Shown: positions 25,162 through 34,301 of the stretch, piece after piece
Layout of the letters: each line of letters begins with the position of its first letter
How positions within the stretch are numbered: the first letter of the stretch is position 1
Source of the DNA: CAZEAP01 sp964510315
Lineage (GTDB): Bacteria; Planctomycetota; Brocadiia; SM23-32
NCBI GenBank assembly: GCA_964510315.1
Contig: CAZEAP010000021.1
Span: 9,339-73,338, forward strand
DNA length: 64,000 nt
Reading direction: 5' to 3'
Notes under the pieces: generated by a model
Database searches by the model: none
Told to the model about the DNA's origin: nothing
What the model saw: only the letters and a program-made list of their open reading frames with translations
Program-made: the position numbers and the translations under genes

Positions 25162-25386
25162 GTGGCAGTACCGAAGAGAAAAACCAGCAAATCCCGCAAA
25201 CGCAAACGACGAACGCATAAGGGGCTGGACGCACCGAACGTGCCGAAGAGCCAGAAGGTTCGGGCCGAAGGCAGCCGCTCCAAGAAGTTCTTCTGCAGCA
25301 ACTGCAGCCAGGCCAAGCCCCCGCACACCGTCTGCCCAAACTGCGGGTACTATCGGGGTAAGCCGCTCATCGAGATCGAAAGGTAA
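25162..25386 (+). CDS. rpmF: 50S ribosomal protein L32
   Basis: 74 residues from GTG 25162 (VAVPKRKTSKSRKRKRR), with GGAGGG at 25148-25153. An upstream in-frame ATG would place this ribosome-binding site inside the protein, so GTG is preferred. Zinc ligands: CSNC and CPNCG. The basic N-terminus is typical, and the C-terminal half matches L32 (YYRGKPLIEIE). rpmF before plsX is the classical fatty-acid cluster start. Confidence 0.95.
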   Translation: MAVPKRKTSKSRKRKRRTHKGLDAPNVPKSQKVRAEGSRSKKFFCSNCSQAKPPHTVCPNCGYYRGKPLIEIER

Positions 25387-25403
25387 ACCCGGTTCCCTCT
25401 CGG

Positions 25404-26471
25404 ATGAAGCCTCCGGAGCAACACGGGACTCCTTCCGCCGCGGCCACGGTCCAGGCACGCATTGCCGTGGACGCGACCGGGGGTGACGCGCCGCTTCGGC
25501 AGCGAGTCAGCGGCGCCCGGCGCGGCGCCCGGCGCTACCCGGATGTCCATGTCCTGCTTTGTGGCCCCGCCCCGCAACTGGAGCAAACCCTCGAGGGCCT
25601 CGGCGGACGGCCCGATAATCTGTCCGTGGTGGACGCCCCGGACGCCATTGAGATGCACGAGGCGCCCGTCCAGGCACTCCGCAGCAAGCCCAACTCCTCC
25701 ATCGCCGTCGGCGTGGGACTGGTGGCCGACGGGGAGGCCGACGCCTTCGTCAGCGCGGGCAACACGGGAGCCGTGGCAGCCGCCGGCACACTTGAACTCG
25801 GGCGCCCGGAAGGGATTCTTCGGCCCGGGATTGCCGCACCCATGAAGGTCATCGAATATCCAGTGGTGACCATAGACGTGGGAGCCAACGTTGACTGCAA
25901 GCCCGAGCACCTGTGCCAGTACGGAATCATGGCCAGCGTCTTCGCGCGGGAGGTGTTGGGCATCGAGGACCCCAGGGTGGGCCTGCTGAACATCGGAGAG
26001 GAAAGCACCAAGGGCAATGAACTCACCAAGAAGGCATACCAACTGCTCGGCTCCGCGCAGTTGAACTTCGTGGGCAACATCGAGCCGGAGCAGTTTTTCC
26101 ACCACGAGTGTGACGTGCTGGTCTGCGACGGTTTTGCCGGCAACATTCTCCTGAAGTTCGGCGAAGGCCTGGTGATGCGACTCATCGAGTGGTTCCGAGA
26201 GCAGGTCGCCGGCAGCCTCCGCTATAAGCTGGGGCTGGGAATGTGTAAGGATCTGTTCGGCCACCTGCGCCACTGTGCCGACTACACCGAATACGGCGGG
26301 GCTCCCCTGCTGGGTCTCAACGGTGTGATCATCATCACCCACGGTTCCTCGGACGCCCGGGCCATAGAGAACACCGTGCGCGAGGCCCGCAGCTTCGTCG
26401 AGCATCACGTCGGCGAGCACATACGGCGGGCCGTGTTGGCGGATACCGCCGCACGATCGGCGCCCGCCTGA
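25404..26471 (+). CDS. plsX: Phosphate acyltransferase PlsX
   Basis: 355 residues. It converts acyl-ACP to acyl-phosphate for phospholipid synthesis at the cytoplasmic membrane face. Family words: IAVDATGGD (usually VDAMGGD), FVSAGNTGAVAAAGT, VTIDVGANVDCKPEHLCQYG, GLLNIGEESTKGNELTKKAY and VCDGFAGNILLKFGEG. A 17-residue N-terminal stretch precedes the usual start. The segment right after GGD is Arg-rich and unusual but in frame. It lies between rpmF and fabH as in many bacteria. Confidence 0.96.
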   Translation: MKPPEQHGTPSAAATVQARIAVDATGGDAPLRQRVSGARRGARRYPDVHVLLCGPAPQLEQTLEGLGGRPDNLSVVDAPDAIEMHEAPVQALRSKPNSSIAVGVGLVADGEADAFVSAGNTGAVAAAGTLELGRPEGILRPGIAAPMKVIEYPVVTIDVGANVDCKPEHLCQYGIMASVFAREVLGIEDPRVGLLNIGEESTKGNELTKKAYQLLGSAQLNFVGNIEPEQFFHHECDVLVCDGFAGNILLKFGEGLVMRLIEWFREQVAGSLRYKLGLGMCKDLFGHLRHCADYTEYGGAPLLGLNGVIIITHGSSDARAIENTVREARSFVEHHVGEHIRRAVLADTAARSAPA

Positions 26472-26486
26472 GCGCCGCCGCAAATC

Positions 26487-27503
26487 ATGAAATTTCGAGC
26501 CAACATCATGCACAGCCAGTCAAACCTGCCCGTTGAGGTCATTGCCCTGGGCAGCCACCTGCCGGACCGGGTGCTGTCCAACTTCGACCTGGAACGGATG
26601 GTGGACACCTCCGACGAGTGGATCTTCCCCCGGACCGGGATCCGGCAACGCCGCCTGGTCGCCGAGGACGAGGCCACCAGCGACCTGGCAATCGAAGCGG
26701 CCCGACAGGCCCTGGAGAGGTCGGAGTTGGCGCCGACCGATCTGGACGTCATTCTGGTGGCCACCTGCACCCCGGACCACCTGTTTCCCGCCACCGCATG
26801 CATGGTGCAGGCGGCGTTGGGAGCGACCAACGCCATGGCCTTCGACCTGGAGGCCGCCTGCAGCGGCTTCGCCTACGGCTTTTCAGTGACTGCGGGCATG
26901 ATCGCGGCCGGTCTGGCGGAACACGTGATGGTCATCGGCGCCGAGGCGCTCTCCCGGTTCACCGACTACCAGGACCGGGGTTCCTGCATTTTGTTCGGAG
27001 ACGGCGCCGGCGCCGCCATCCTCGGCCCCTCCGCCGAAGGGGGAGAACTGCTCTATACCGAGATGGGAGCCGATGGGTCGGATCCGGAGGTCCTCATCAT
27101 CCCCGCCGGCGGGTCCCGCCGGCCGCCCTCCCCGGAGGCCCTGAATCAACGAAAGCACTACATGCAACTGCAGGGCCGGGAGGTCTTCAAAAGAGCCGTC
27201 AACAAAATGATCGAACTGCTGCGCCGCATACCCGAGCAGACCGGCGTTGAGCTGAGCGAGATCAGCATGGTCATCCCTCACCAGAGCAACGTGCGAATCA
27301 TCAACAGCGCCCTGGAGCGGGCGGGCATGGAACTGGATAAGGCGTACCTGAACATCGAGCGCGTCGGCAACACCTCCGCCGCCTCCATCCCCCTCGCCAT
27401 GGACGAAGCCGTCCAGCGAGGGGAGCTGGAGCGGGGCGACCTGGTGCTGCTTCTGGCCTTCGGGGGAGGCCTGACCTGGGCTTCCACCTTACTGCGTTAC
27501 TAA
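26487..27503 (+). CDS. fabH: Beta-ketoacyl-ACP synthase III
   Basis: 338 residues. It starts fatty-acid synthesis by condensing acetyl-CoA with malonyl-ACP. The Cys-His-Asn triad is intact: C125 (DLEAACSGFAYG), H265 (VIPHQSNVRI) and N295 (RVGNTSAASIP). An alternative start is the ATG seven codons later; no clear ribosome-binding site distinguishes them. Cytosolic thiolase fold. Confidence 0.96.
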   Translation: MKFRANIMHSQSNLPVEVIALGSHLPDRVLSNFDLERMVDTSDEWIFPRTGIRQRRLVAEDEATSDLAIEAARQALERSELAPTDLDVILVATCTPDHLFPATACMVQAALGATNAMAFDLEAACSGFAYGFSVTAGMIAAGLAEHVMVIGAEALSRFTDYQDRGSCILFGDGAGAAILGPSAEGGELLYTEMGADGSDPEVLIIPAGGSRRPPSPEALNQRKHYMQLQGREVFKRAVNKMIELLRRIPEQTGVELSEISMVIPHQSNVRIINSALERAGMELDKAYLNIERVGNTSAASIPLAMDEAVQRGELERGDLVLLLAFGGGLTWASTLLRY

Positions 27504-27519
27504 CGGGCACCACACACCG

Positions 27520-28476
27520 ATGGCACCCATAGCACTGCTGCTGCCCGGACAGGGCGCCCAGACGGTCGGAATGGGCGAGGACATCGTGGCGGAGTTTCCC
27601 CCGGCAAGGGAACTCTTCCGTACCGCCGGCGACGTGCTGGGCTTCGATCTGCGAGCGCTCTGCATGGAGGGACCGCTGGAGGAACTCTCGGCCAGCCACA
27701 ATGCCCAGCCGGCCATCCTTACCCTCAGCATCGCCACGTTGCGGGCGCTCCAGCAGGCCGCCGGCACCACCCCCGAGGTGGCCGGAGCGGCGGGGCTGAG
27801 CCTGGGGGAATGGAGCGCGCTGGTGGCCGCCGAGGCACTGCCCTTCCGCGAGGCCCTCCAGTTGGTGCGCCGGAGGGGCCGCTACATGCAGGAAGCCTGC
27901 GAGGCCAACCCGGGCACCATGTACTCGGTACTCGGCATGCCCGACCAACAGGTGGAGAATGCCTGCAAACGGGTCCGGAAAGAGGAGGGTGGCCGCGTCT
28001 GGCCCGCCAACTACAACTGCCCCGGGCAACTCGTCATCAGCGGCGAAACGGAAGCGGCGGCCGCCGTCGTCCGAATCTGCGAGGAGGAAGGCGCCCGCCG
28101 CGTGATCCAGCTCAACGTCGCCGGACCGTTCCATACGCCCCTTATGAAACCCGCGGCGGACAGACTGGCCACCGACCTGGAGAGCGCCCCCATCACCACG
28201 CCCCAATGCCCCATCATGGCCAACGCAGCGGGAGCCCCGGTTCGGGAACCCGAGGAGATACGCCGCCTTCTGCTCCTCCAGATCACCAGCCCGGTCCGGT
28301 GGGCTGAAGACATGCGCCGGCTGATCGAAGGAGGAGCGAGGACCTTCTTCGAGGTGGGACCCGGCAAAGTGCTGCGCGGGCTGCTCCGCCGCATCGACCG
28401 CAAATTGAGCTGTCACTCGGTCAACACTGCGCAGGACGTCCGTCGTTGTGCACGAATCTGGCAGGAAGGAGCATAG
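27520..28476 (+). CDS. fabD: Malonyl-CoA:ACP acyltransferase
   Basis: 318 residues. It loads malonate onto ACP. It has the PGQGAQ motif near the start, the active serine S94 (GLSLGEWSA) and the catalytic His H205 (NVAGPFHTPLM). It is 17 bases after fabH and 2 bases before fabG. Confidence 0.96.
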   Translation: MAPIALLLPGQGAQTVGMGEDIVAEFPPARELFRTAGDVLGFDLRALCMEGPLEELSASHNAQPAILTLSIATLRALQQAAGTTPEVAGAAGLSLGEWSALVAAEALPFREALQLVRRRGRYMQEACEANPGTMYSVLGMPDQQVENACKRVRKEEGGRVWPANYNCPGQLVISGETEAAAAVVRICEEEGARRVIQLNVAGPFHTPLMKPAADRLATDLESAPITTPQCPIMANAAGAPVREPEEIRRLLLLQITSPVRWAEDMRRLIEGGARTFFEVGPGKVLRGLLRRIDRKLSCHSVNTAQDVRRCARIWQEGA

Positions 28477-28478
28477 AT

Positions 28479-29222
<744 letters not shown>

Positions 29223-29232
29223 GGCCGGCCGC

Positions 29233-29262
29233 TTGCAAAGGCGGCTTATCGGTCAGTAAAAT
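29233..29262 (+). promoter_or_regulatory. Candidate promoter and leader of acpP
   Basis: TTGCAA (29233-29238) and TAAAAT (29257-29262), 18 bases apart. Downstream in the leader are the perfect palindrome AACTTCGAAGTT (29268-29279) and the hairpin CGCGGA/TCCGCG (29290-29295 and 29300-29305). An extra promoter for acpP would fit the high demand for ACP. The palindrome could be an operator, but it matches no box I know. Confidence 0.45.
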
Positions 29263-29348
29263 GGGGCAACTTCGAAGTTCCGCCGAAGTCGCGGATAACT
29301 CCGCGAGTTCAACCCTCTGTTCGATTCTTCTTGTCAGGAGGTGAAGAA

Positions 29349-29588
29349 GTGGCCGAGGACGTCAGGGAAAGAGTAATTGATCTGATCGCCGAGAGGATGG
29401 ACGTCGATCCGGAACAGATCACCGACGACACCCATTTCGTCAACGACCTGCAGTCCGACTCGCTCGACATGGCCGAACTGGTAATCGACCTGGAGGACGA
29501 GTTTGACCTCACCATCAGTGAGGAGGAAGCCCAGGAGATACAGACCGTGGGCCAGGCGATTCAGCACATCGAAGAAAACCTGCAATGA
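29349..29588 (+). CDS. acpP: Acyl carrier protein
   Basis: 79 residues from GTG 29349, with AGGAGGT at 29336-29342. Acidic four-helix protein with the phosphopantetheine attachment site S38 in QSDSLDMAELV. Length and charge are typical of fatty-acid ACP. Its stop overlaps the fabF start by 4 bases (ATGA). Confidence 0.96.
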   Translation: MAEDVRERVIDLIAERMDVDPEQITDDTHFVNDLQSDSLDMAELVIDLEDEFDLTISEEEAQEIQTVGQAIQHIEENLQ

Positions 29589-30832
29589 ACCTCAGACGAG
29601 TCGTAGTAACCGGAATCGGCGTCATCTCGCCGGTAGGCCGGGACAACCGGACCACCTGGGACGCCGTCAAGGAGGGCCGGAGCGGCATAAGCACCATCTC
29701 CGCCTTCGACACCTCCGACTATCGCGTCCACATCGCCGGTGAACTCAAGGACTACGACCCGCTGGATTACTTCGGCAAGCGCGAACTGAACCGGCTCGAC
29801 CGCTTCGTTCAGTTCGCCATCATCGCGGCCGACCAGGCCGTCCGCAACTCGGGGCTGGACCTGGAGGAGGAGGACCACCGGCGGATCGGGGTCTTCATCG
29901 GCACCGGCATCGGCGGCCTCCACGAGATCGAAACCCAGCACACCCGCCTGCTGCGACGGGGACCTACCCGGACCAGTCCCCTTATGATCCCCAAGCTGAT
30001 GACCAACGCCGCCGCCGGCCAGGTGGCCATGCGCAACAACCTGTTCGGCCCCAGCATGTCGGTCTCCAGCGCCTGTGCTTCCGCCTCCCACGCCATAGGA
30101 GAGGCATTCCACTGCATCCGCAGCGGCATGGCCGAGGTGCAGGTCTGCGGCGGCTCAGAGGCCGCAATCACCCCCATGGGACTGAGCGGCTTCCAGCAGA
30201 TGAAGGCACTCTCCACACGCAACGACGACCCGCCCCATGCGTCCCGTCCCTTCGACGCCAACCGTGACGGGTTCGTCATGGCCGAAGGTGCCGCCATCCT
30301 CATCCTGGAAAGCCTGGAGCACGCCAGGGAGCGGGATGCGGAGATACTCGCCGAATTGATCGGCTACGGCGCCAGCAGCGACGCCTATCACATCACCCTT
30401 CCGGAGCCCGAAGGCAAGGGCGCAGCCCTCGCCATGATCCACGCCCTGGAAGACGCCGGCATCCAGCCGGAGGAAGTTGATTACGTCAACGCCCACGGAA
30501 CCGGTACTCCCGCCGGCGACGACGTCGAGGCAAAAGCCTGCGTGCAGGTCTTCGGCGATTACGCCCACGAGCTGCGGGTCAGCTCCTCGAAGAGCATCTT
30601 CGGGCACCTGCTCGGCGCCTCCGGCGCCCTGGAGAGCGCCGTCTCTATCTGGGCCATGCGGGACAACGTCTGTCCGCCCACCATAAACCTGGAGGACCCC
30701 GACCCCGAGTGCTGCGGCCTGGACTTCGTGCCCAATGAAGCCCGCGAATGCACCATCGATGTGGTCGTCAACAACTCCTTCGGCTTCGGCGGGCACAACG
30801 TATCCCTTGTTTACCGCCGGTTCACCGGCTGA
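29585..30832 (+). CDS. fabF: Beta-ketoacyl-ACP synthase II
   Basis: 415 residues. It elongates acyl-ACP by decarboxylative condensation with malonyl-ACP. Cys-His-His triad: C164 (VSSACASASHA), H304 (NAHGTGTPAGD) and H341 (SIFGHLLGASGA). Translationally coupled to acpP. It is the last gene of the rpmF-fabF cluster; no fabZ or fabI is present in the window. Confidence 0.97.
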   Translation: MNLRRVVVTGIGVISPVGRDNRTTWDAVKEGRSGISTISAFDTSDYRVHIAGELKDYDPLDYFGKRELNRLDRFVQFAIIAADQAVRNSGLDLEEEDHRRIGVFIGTGIGGLHEIETQHTRLLRRGPTRTSPLMIPKLMTNAAAGQVAMRNNLFGPSMSVSSACASASHAIGEAFHCIRSGMAEVQVCGGSEAAITPMGLSGFQQMKALSTRNDDPPHASRPFDANRDGFVMAEGAAILILESLEHARERDAEILAELIGYGASSDAYHITLPEPEGKGAALAMIHALEDAGIQPEEVDYVNAHGTGTPAGDDVEAKACVQVFGDYAHELRVSSSKSIFGHLLGASGALESAVSIWAMRDNVCPPTINLEDPDPECCGLDFVPNEARECTIDVVVNNSFGFGGHNVSLVYRRFTG

Positions 30833-30896
30833 GCCGCAGACGACCCTTCGGGGCGACCGGCGGCCCTCCGAAAGCCGTTCGTAGGCGGGAACAACC

Positions 30897-32090
30897 ATGG
30901 CGGATGCCCCCGTCCGCGTCGTCCACATCATAACCCGCATGATCCTCGGCGGAGCGCAGCAAAGCGCCCTCTACACCTGCGACGCGCTGCGGAAGTCCGG
31001 CTCCTGGGACGCGCGCATCATCACGGGGCCGCCCATTGGGCAGGGCGAACTGCTCACCGAGGCCAGGCGCCGCGGCGTGCCCTGCACCGTGATCCCCGAG
31101 ATGCGCCGGGAGATACACCCCTGGCGCGACCTGGTCGCCTTCCTCAGGCTCATCCGGCTTCTGCGGGACCTTCGCCCCGCCGTCGTCCACACCCACAGCT
31201 CCAAGGCCGGCATCCTGGGACGTCTGGCCGCGGCCGTGGCGCGGGTCCCCGTCATCGTGCACTCCGTAAGGGGGCTGCCCTTCCACCCGTACGCCCCTTT
31301 CTACCAGAACGTCGTGTTCCTGGCCGCGGAAAGGGTCACCGCCCTGGTGACCGATCATTTCGTCTGCGTCGCCCGGGCCATGGCGGACAGGGCGCAGGCC
31401 GCCGGCATGGGGCCGCCCGACGAGTTCTCCGTCATCCCCAGCGGAATCCAGGTGGAGCCCTATAGAAACGCCGAAGCCCAACGGGAGCGGATGCGGCGGC
31501 GCTACGGGTTCTCCCCCGAAGACGTGGTGATCGGCAAGATCGCCCGGCTGGTGGAGCTGAAGGGGCAGCGCTTCCTGGTCCGTGCCGCCCCCGCCATAGC
31601 GAAGGCCCGCCCGGAGGCCCGCTTCCTCCTCGTCGGGGACGGGCCCCTGAGGCCGGAACTCGAGGCGCTGGCCGAGCGCCTGGGGGTGAGGAGCCGGTTC
31701 GTGTTCGCCGGTATGGTCCCGCCGGAGGAGATCCCGCCCATCATAAGCGCCATGGACGTGGTGGTCCACACGTCCCTGCGGGAGGGGTTGGCCCGCGTTC
31801 TGCTCCAGGGCCTCCTCTGCGAGAAGCCCGTGGTCACCTTCGCTCTGGACGGCGCGCCGGAGGTCATCCTCGACGGTGAGACCGGCCGCCTTGTGGAGCC
31901 CGAATCGGTGGAGGGCCTCGCCCGCGCGGTCATACAGGCCGTCGAACAGCCGGAGAGGTCCCGTCGAATGGCCCGCGAGGGAAAACGGCGCTTCGAGGAA
32001 GCTTACAGCGTGCGAAGTGCCGTCCGCCAGACCGAGCGCCTGTACCGGCGCCTCCTGGCCCACAAGAACCGCCCCGTGCCCGCGCCGTAA
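30897..32090 (+). CDS. Glycosyltransferase, GT4 family
   Basis: 397 residues with the GT-B double Rossmann fold. The N-terminal acceptor side has HIITRMILGGAQQ and VVHTHSSKAGILGRLAA. The C-terminal donor side has GKIARLVELKGQ, FLLVGDGPLRPELE and the family Glu-containing loop (SLREGLARVLLQGLL; here REG where EGFG-type motifs are usual). It probably transfers a sugar from a nucleotide donor to a cell-envelope acceptor. Donor and acceptor are not predictable. It stands alone between fabF and the convergent pcm. Confidence 0.88.
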   Translation: MADAPVRVVHIITRMILGGAQQSALYTCDALRKSGSWDARIITGPPIGQGELLTEARRRGVPCTVIPEMRREIHPWRDLVAFLRLIRLLRDLRPAVVHTHSSKAGILGRLAAAVARVPVIVHSVRGLPFHPYAPFYQNVVFLAAERVTALVTDHFVCVARAMADRAQAAGMGPPDEFSVIPSGIQVEPYRNAEAQRERMRRRYGFSPEDVVIGKIARLVELKGQRFLVRAAPAIAKARPEARFLLVGDGPLRPELEALAERLGVRSRFVFAGMVPPEEIPPIISAMDVVVHTSLREGLARVLLQGLLCEKPVVTFALDGAPEVILDGETGRLVEPESVEGLARAVIQAVEQPERSRRMAREGKRRFEEAYSVRSAVRQTERLYRRLLAHKNRPVPAP

Positions 32091-32111
32091 CGCCGGCCGT
32101 CCTGACCCCCC

Positions 32112-32753
32112 TCACCAGCCCTCCTCACCGACCAGCCGCACGAAGACGCAGCCGCACAGCTCCTCCTCCTTCAGCTTGCCGTTGCGCTCCCTGCGGTAAT
32201 GGGTGAGCACCTGGTGGTGCCGGCCGCCCACCGGCGCGACGCCCTCCCCCGGCGTGGCCAGTTGCTCCAGCAGCGTCTCCGGAGTGTCCGGCGCAGCGGC
32301 CGTGACAATGAACCGGTCGAAGGGCGCCTCTTCCGGCCACCCCAGCGTGCCGTCACCCACGCGGAAGGAAATGTTGGAATAGCCCAGCTCCTCGCACAGT
32401 GTCTCGCGGGCCCTCCGGCTCAGCTCCTCCAGCCGCTCAACGGTGTAAACATGTTCGGCCAGCTCGGCCAGAACGGCCGCCTGGTAGCCGCAGCCCGTTC
32501 CCACTTCCAGCACCCGTTCCTCACCGGTCAGGTGCAGTGCCTCGGTCATGAGGGCCACGATGTAGGGCTGGGAGATGGTCTGCCCCGACCCGATCGCCAT
32601 CGCACCGTCGCGGTAAGCCCGCGCCCGGTCGGCGGGCCGGACGAACTTCTCCCTGGGCACCTTCCCCATGGCGTCCAGGACGCGCTTGTGGCGGATGCCC
32701 CGGCGCTTCAGTTGGCGTTCGACCATGCGGCGGCGTGCGGCTTCGAAGTTCAT
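32112..32753 (-). CDS. pcm: Protein-L-isoaspartate O-methyltransferase
   Basis: 213 residues, usual length. It repairs isoaspartyl residues in damaged proteins using SAM. Words: GSGQTISQPYIVALM (the substrate-binding motif), VLEVGTGCGYQAAVLAEL (SAM motif I) and DGTLGWPEEAPFDRFIVTAA. Convergent with the glycosyltransferase and divergent from the yjbQ-like gene; a minus-strand TATGAT lies about 64 bases upstream of its start. Confidence 0.95.
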   Translation of the reverse strand: MNFEAARRRMVERQLKRRGIRHKRVLDAMGKVPREKFVRPADRARAYRDGAMAIGSGQTISQPYIVALMTEALHLTGEERVLEVGTGCGYQAAVLAELAEHVYTVERLEELSRRARETLCEELGYSNISFRVGDGTLGWPEEAPFDRFIVTAAAPDTPETLLEQLATPGEGVAPVGGRHHQVLTHYRRERNGKLKEEELCGCVFVRLVGEEGW

Positions 32754-32793
32754 GTCGGTGGAGATGGGCGGCAGCGGGAAAAGAAATTTTTCG

Positions 32794-32822
32794 TTTCATC
32801 AAAACGCCTCGTAGGGTATCAT
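32794..32822 (+). promoter_or_regulatory. Weak candidate promoter for the yjbQ-like gene
   Basis: TTTCAT (32794-32799) and TATCAT (32817-32822) with a 17-base spacer in the pcm/yjbQ divergent gap. Both hexamers are two to three bases off consensus. Confidence 0.3.
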
Positions 32823-32871
32823 ACACGAGCCGTTGCCGGTTCGAAACCGTCTCTGTTGCACGGAAAAAACC

Positions 32872-33288
32872 ATGCTCGAAACACGAACCTTCGTATTCAG
32901 CACAGAAGCCGAGATGGATGTGGTCGACATCACCAAGGATGTGGCCGACATCCTGAACGAGTGCCAGGCTTCCGACGGAGTGGTGACCGTCTTCGTCGCC
33001 GGCTCCACCGGCGCGCTGACCACGATGGAATACGAACCGGGCCTGGTGAAGGACATGAAAGAGCTGTTCGAGAAGCTGGTGCCCCGCGACCACTACTACC
33101 ACCACGAGGAACGGTGGCACGACAAGAACGGCCACAGCCACGTGCGCGCCAGCCTGATCGGCCCGTCGGTGACCGTGCCCTTCCGCGACAAGAGACTCAT
33201 GCTGGGCACGTGGCAGCAGCTGGTGTTCTTTGACTTCGACGTTCGGGCGCGGGAGCGAGAGCTGATCGTGCAGATCAACGGCGAATGA
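32872..33288 (+). CDS. YjbQ/UPF0047 family protein
   Basis: 138 residues from ATG 32872 (MLETRTFVFST). Conserved words of this widespread beta-barrel family: VFVAGSTGALTTMEYEPGLVKD, quoted in part as GSTGALTTMEYEPG, then HDKNGHSHVRASLIGPS and LGTWQQLVFFDFD. The His residues around HYYHHEERWHD and GHSH are the likely metal site. E. coli YjbQ can substitute for thiamine-phosphate synthase at a low level, but the true role is unsettled. Its stop lies 12 bases before the tRNA-Pro promoter. Confidence 0.9.
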   Translation: MLETRTFVFSTEAEMDVVDITKDVADILNECQASDGVVTVFVAGSTGALTTMEYEPGLVKDMKELFEKLVPRDHYYHHEERWHDKNGHSHVRASLIGPSVTVPFRDKRLMLGTWQQLVFFDFDVRARERELIVQINGE

Positions 33289-33300
33289 CCGTCCGGCGGC

Positions 33301-33328
33301 TTGACGCGGCGGCGTCGGCGGCTATAAT
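33301..33328 (+). promoter_or_regulatory. Near-consensus promoter of tRNA-Pro
   Basis: TTGACG (33301-33306) and a perfect TATAAT (33323-33328), 16 bases apart. The tRNA begins 12 bases after the -10 box. Confidence 0.75.
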
Positions 33329-33340
33329 CTGCAGACAGGT

Positions 33341-33419
33341 CGGGGCGTGGCCCAGTCTGGCTCAGGGCGCTGCACTGGGGGTGCAGAGGTCCCCGGTTCA
33401 AATCCGGGCGCCCCGACCA
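33341..33419 (+). tRNA. tRNA-Pro (anticodon GGG)
   Basis: A complete cloverleaf can be drawn. Acceptor CGGGGCG pairs with CGCCCCG (33341-33347 and 33409-33415). The anticodon stem CTGCA/TGCAG encloses the loop CTGGGGG with anticodon GGG at 33377-33379. The T arm is CCCGG TTCAAAT CCGGG. The 3' CCA is encoded (33417-33419). It marks the left edge of the accessory region. Confidence 0.93.
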
Positions 33420-33443
33420 ACTCATTTCGCCGAAATGAGTTGG
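33417..33443 (+). repeat. Perfect 12-bp palindrome fused to the tRNA-Pro 3' end
   Basis: CCAACTCATTTC and GAAATGAGTTGG enclose the loop GCC. The left arm starts with the CCA of the tRNA. No U-run follows, so it is not a standard terminator. It could be a processing signal or an attachment-like site for the element that begins here. Confidence 0.6.
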
Positions 33444-33445
33444 TA

Positions 33446-33571
33446 GAGCAGGCGAGCAGTTGAGCAGTGGAACAGGTGAGAACGAGCGAACGGTGCTCGC
33501 TCGACGCGGCCGCTGAGAAACTTCGAAGGTTCGCTCGCCTGCGGTCTCCTGATCACCTGATCAACTGCTCC
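33446..33571 (+). repeat. Degenerate octamer repeats in inverted arms upstream of the four-helix-bundle gene
   Basis: The left arm reads as near-repeats with a period of 8 (GAGCAGGC GAGCAGTT, then GAGCAGTG GAACAGGT). The right arm (about 33529-33571) carries the same words reversed (GATCACCT GATCAACT). Together they form a long imperfect inverted repeat. Inside is a perfect 7-bp hairpin CGAGCGA/TCGCTCG (33483-33489 and 33497-33503). Similar octamer tracts are familiar next to S23-type four-helix-bundle genes, from memory. Confidence 0.55.
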
Positions 33572-33605
33572 AGTCATTCGGGATTCCACAGGGCCTTCGC
33601 CTTCA

Positions 33606-33953
33606 ATTAAACTCAACGTCTACCAGAAGGCCCTGGATTTCGCCGACGAGGTAGCTACCCTCACCGAATCCTTCCCCCGCGGCTACGGTTTCCTTACGGA
33701 CCAGCTCAACCGCGCGGCCTTGTCCATTGCGACGAATCTGGCCGAGGGAAACGGTCGCTTCACGAAAGCCGACCGGAAGAACTTCTTCACCATCGCCAGG
33801 GGCTCCGTCCAGGAGTGTGTCCCGCTGCTCGAGCTTTCTCGCCGGCGTGGGCTTCTCGACAAAGGCGGTCAGGAGCGCATGCGGGGCGAACTCGAAACGA
33901 TGGCGAAGATGGTGAGCGGCCTGATCAACTGCCTGGACAAACGATTAACCTGA
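33606..33953 (+). CDS. Four-helix-bundle protein, S23 rRNA intervening-sequence family, unusual start
   Basis: About 115 residues, full family length. It begins with homology at IKLNVYQKALDFADEV, then LTDQLNRAALSIATNLAEG, the hallmark of the S23/IVS-encoded family, then RGSVQECVPLLELSRRRGLL. The family usually starts MKLxVYQKAL, but here that codon is ATT. After the in-frame stop at 33558 there is no ATG, GTG or TTG until TTG 33720, which would cut off the first helix. Either ATT 33606 is used or the gene is decaying. Function unknown: homologues are encoded in 23S rRNA insertions, and the Avd protein of diversity-generating retroelements shares the fold. No reverse transcriptase is nearby. 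Confidence 0.7.
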   Translation: MKLNVYQKALDFADEVATLTESFPRGYGFLTDQLNRAALSIATNLAEGNGRFTKADRKNFFTIARGSVQECVPLLELSRRRGLLDKGGQERMRGELETMAKMVSGLINCLDKRLT

Positions 33954-34272
33954 GCCCCTCGACTCGGGTGAGGGGTCTGCAGCCCGCTACGCGACAAGCA
34001 GCAGCGTTTCGGAGACTGCCCGCCGCAAGTCCGTAACCTCCAAAGCGAAGAGTTCTAACGCTGTCCGGCGCGGCCAGGCGAGTAGTTGAGCATGTGTAGA
34101 TTCGGGAACGGCACGGCGCGGCCTGACTCCGATAGATCATGATCATATCCTGCCGCGCCGCTTGCTCGTGGTCATCCTCTGGTCCAATCAGATGGAAATC
34201 ACACCGCAACTCCACCTGATCATGCCATCAGGCGCGCCGGGTGCTGCACCGAGGACCAACATCCATTACGGG
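33954..34272. other. Non-coding stretch inside the accessory region
   Basis: No convincing gene. It holds a short hairpin CCCCTC/GAGGGG right after the four-helix-bundle gene (33955-33960 and 33970-33975), another octamer-like word (GCGAGTAGTTGAGCAT), and a GATCATGATC palindrome. Lower GC than the neighbouring housekeeping DNA toward its right end. Confidence 0.4.
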
Positions 34273-34301
34273 TTGACACCAAAAGGGCTTACCAGTATTA
34301 T
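34273..34301 (+). promoter_or_regulatory. Consensus promoter for the nuclease gene
   Basis: TTGACA (34273-34278) and TATTAT (34296-34301) with the ideal 17-base spacer. The gene's ATG is 62 bases further on. Confidence 0.65.

Noticed and set aside
33417..33443. Intrinsic terminator of tRNA-Pro
   Set aside because: The stem is strong but no U-run follows and its arm includes the encoded CCA.
33446..33571. CRISPR array
   Set aside because: The octamer repeats are degenerate, have no spacers and no cas genes nearby.
33606..33953. Accessory gene of a diversity-generating retroelement (Avd)
   Set aside because: The fold is shared, but there is no reverse transcriptase, template or variable repeat in the window.
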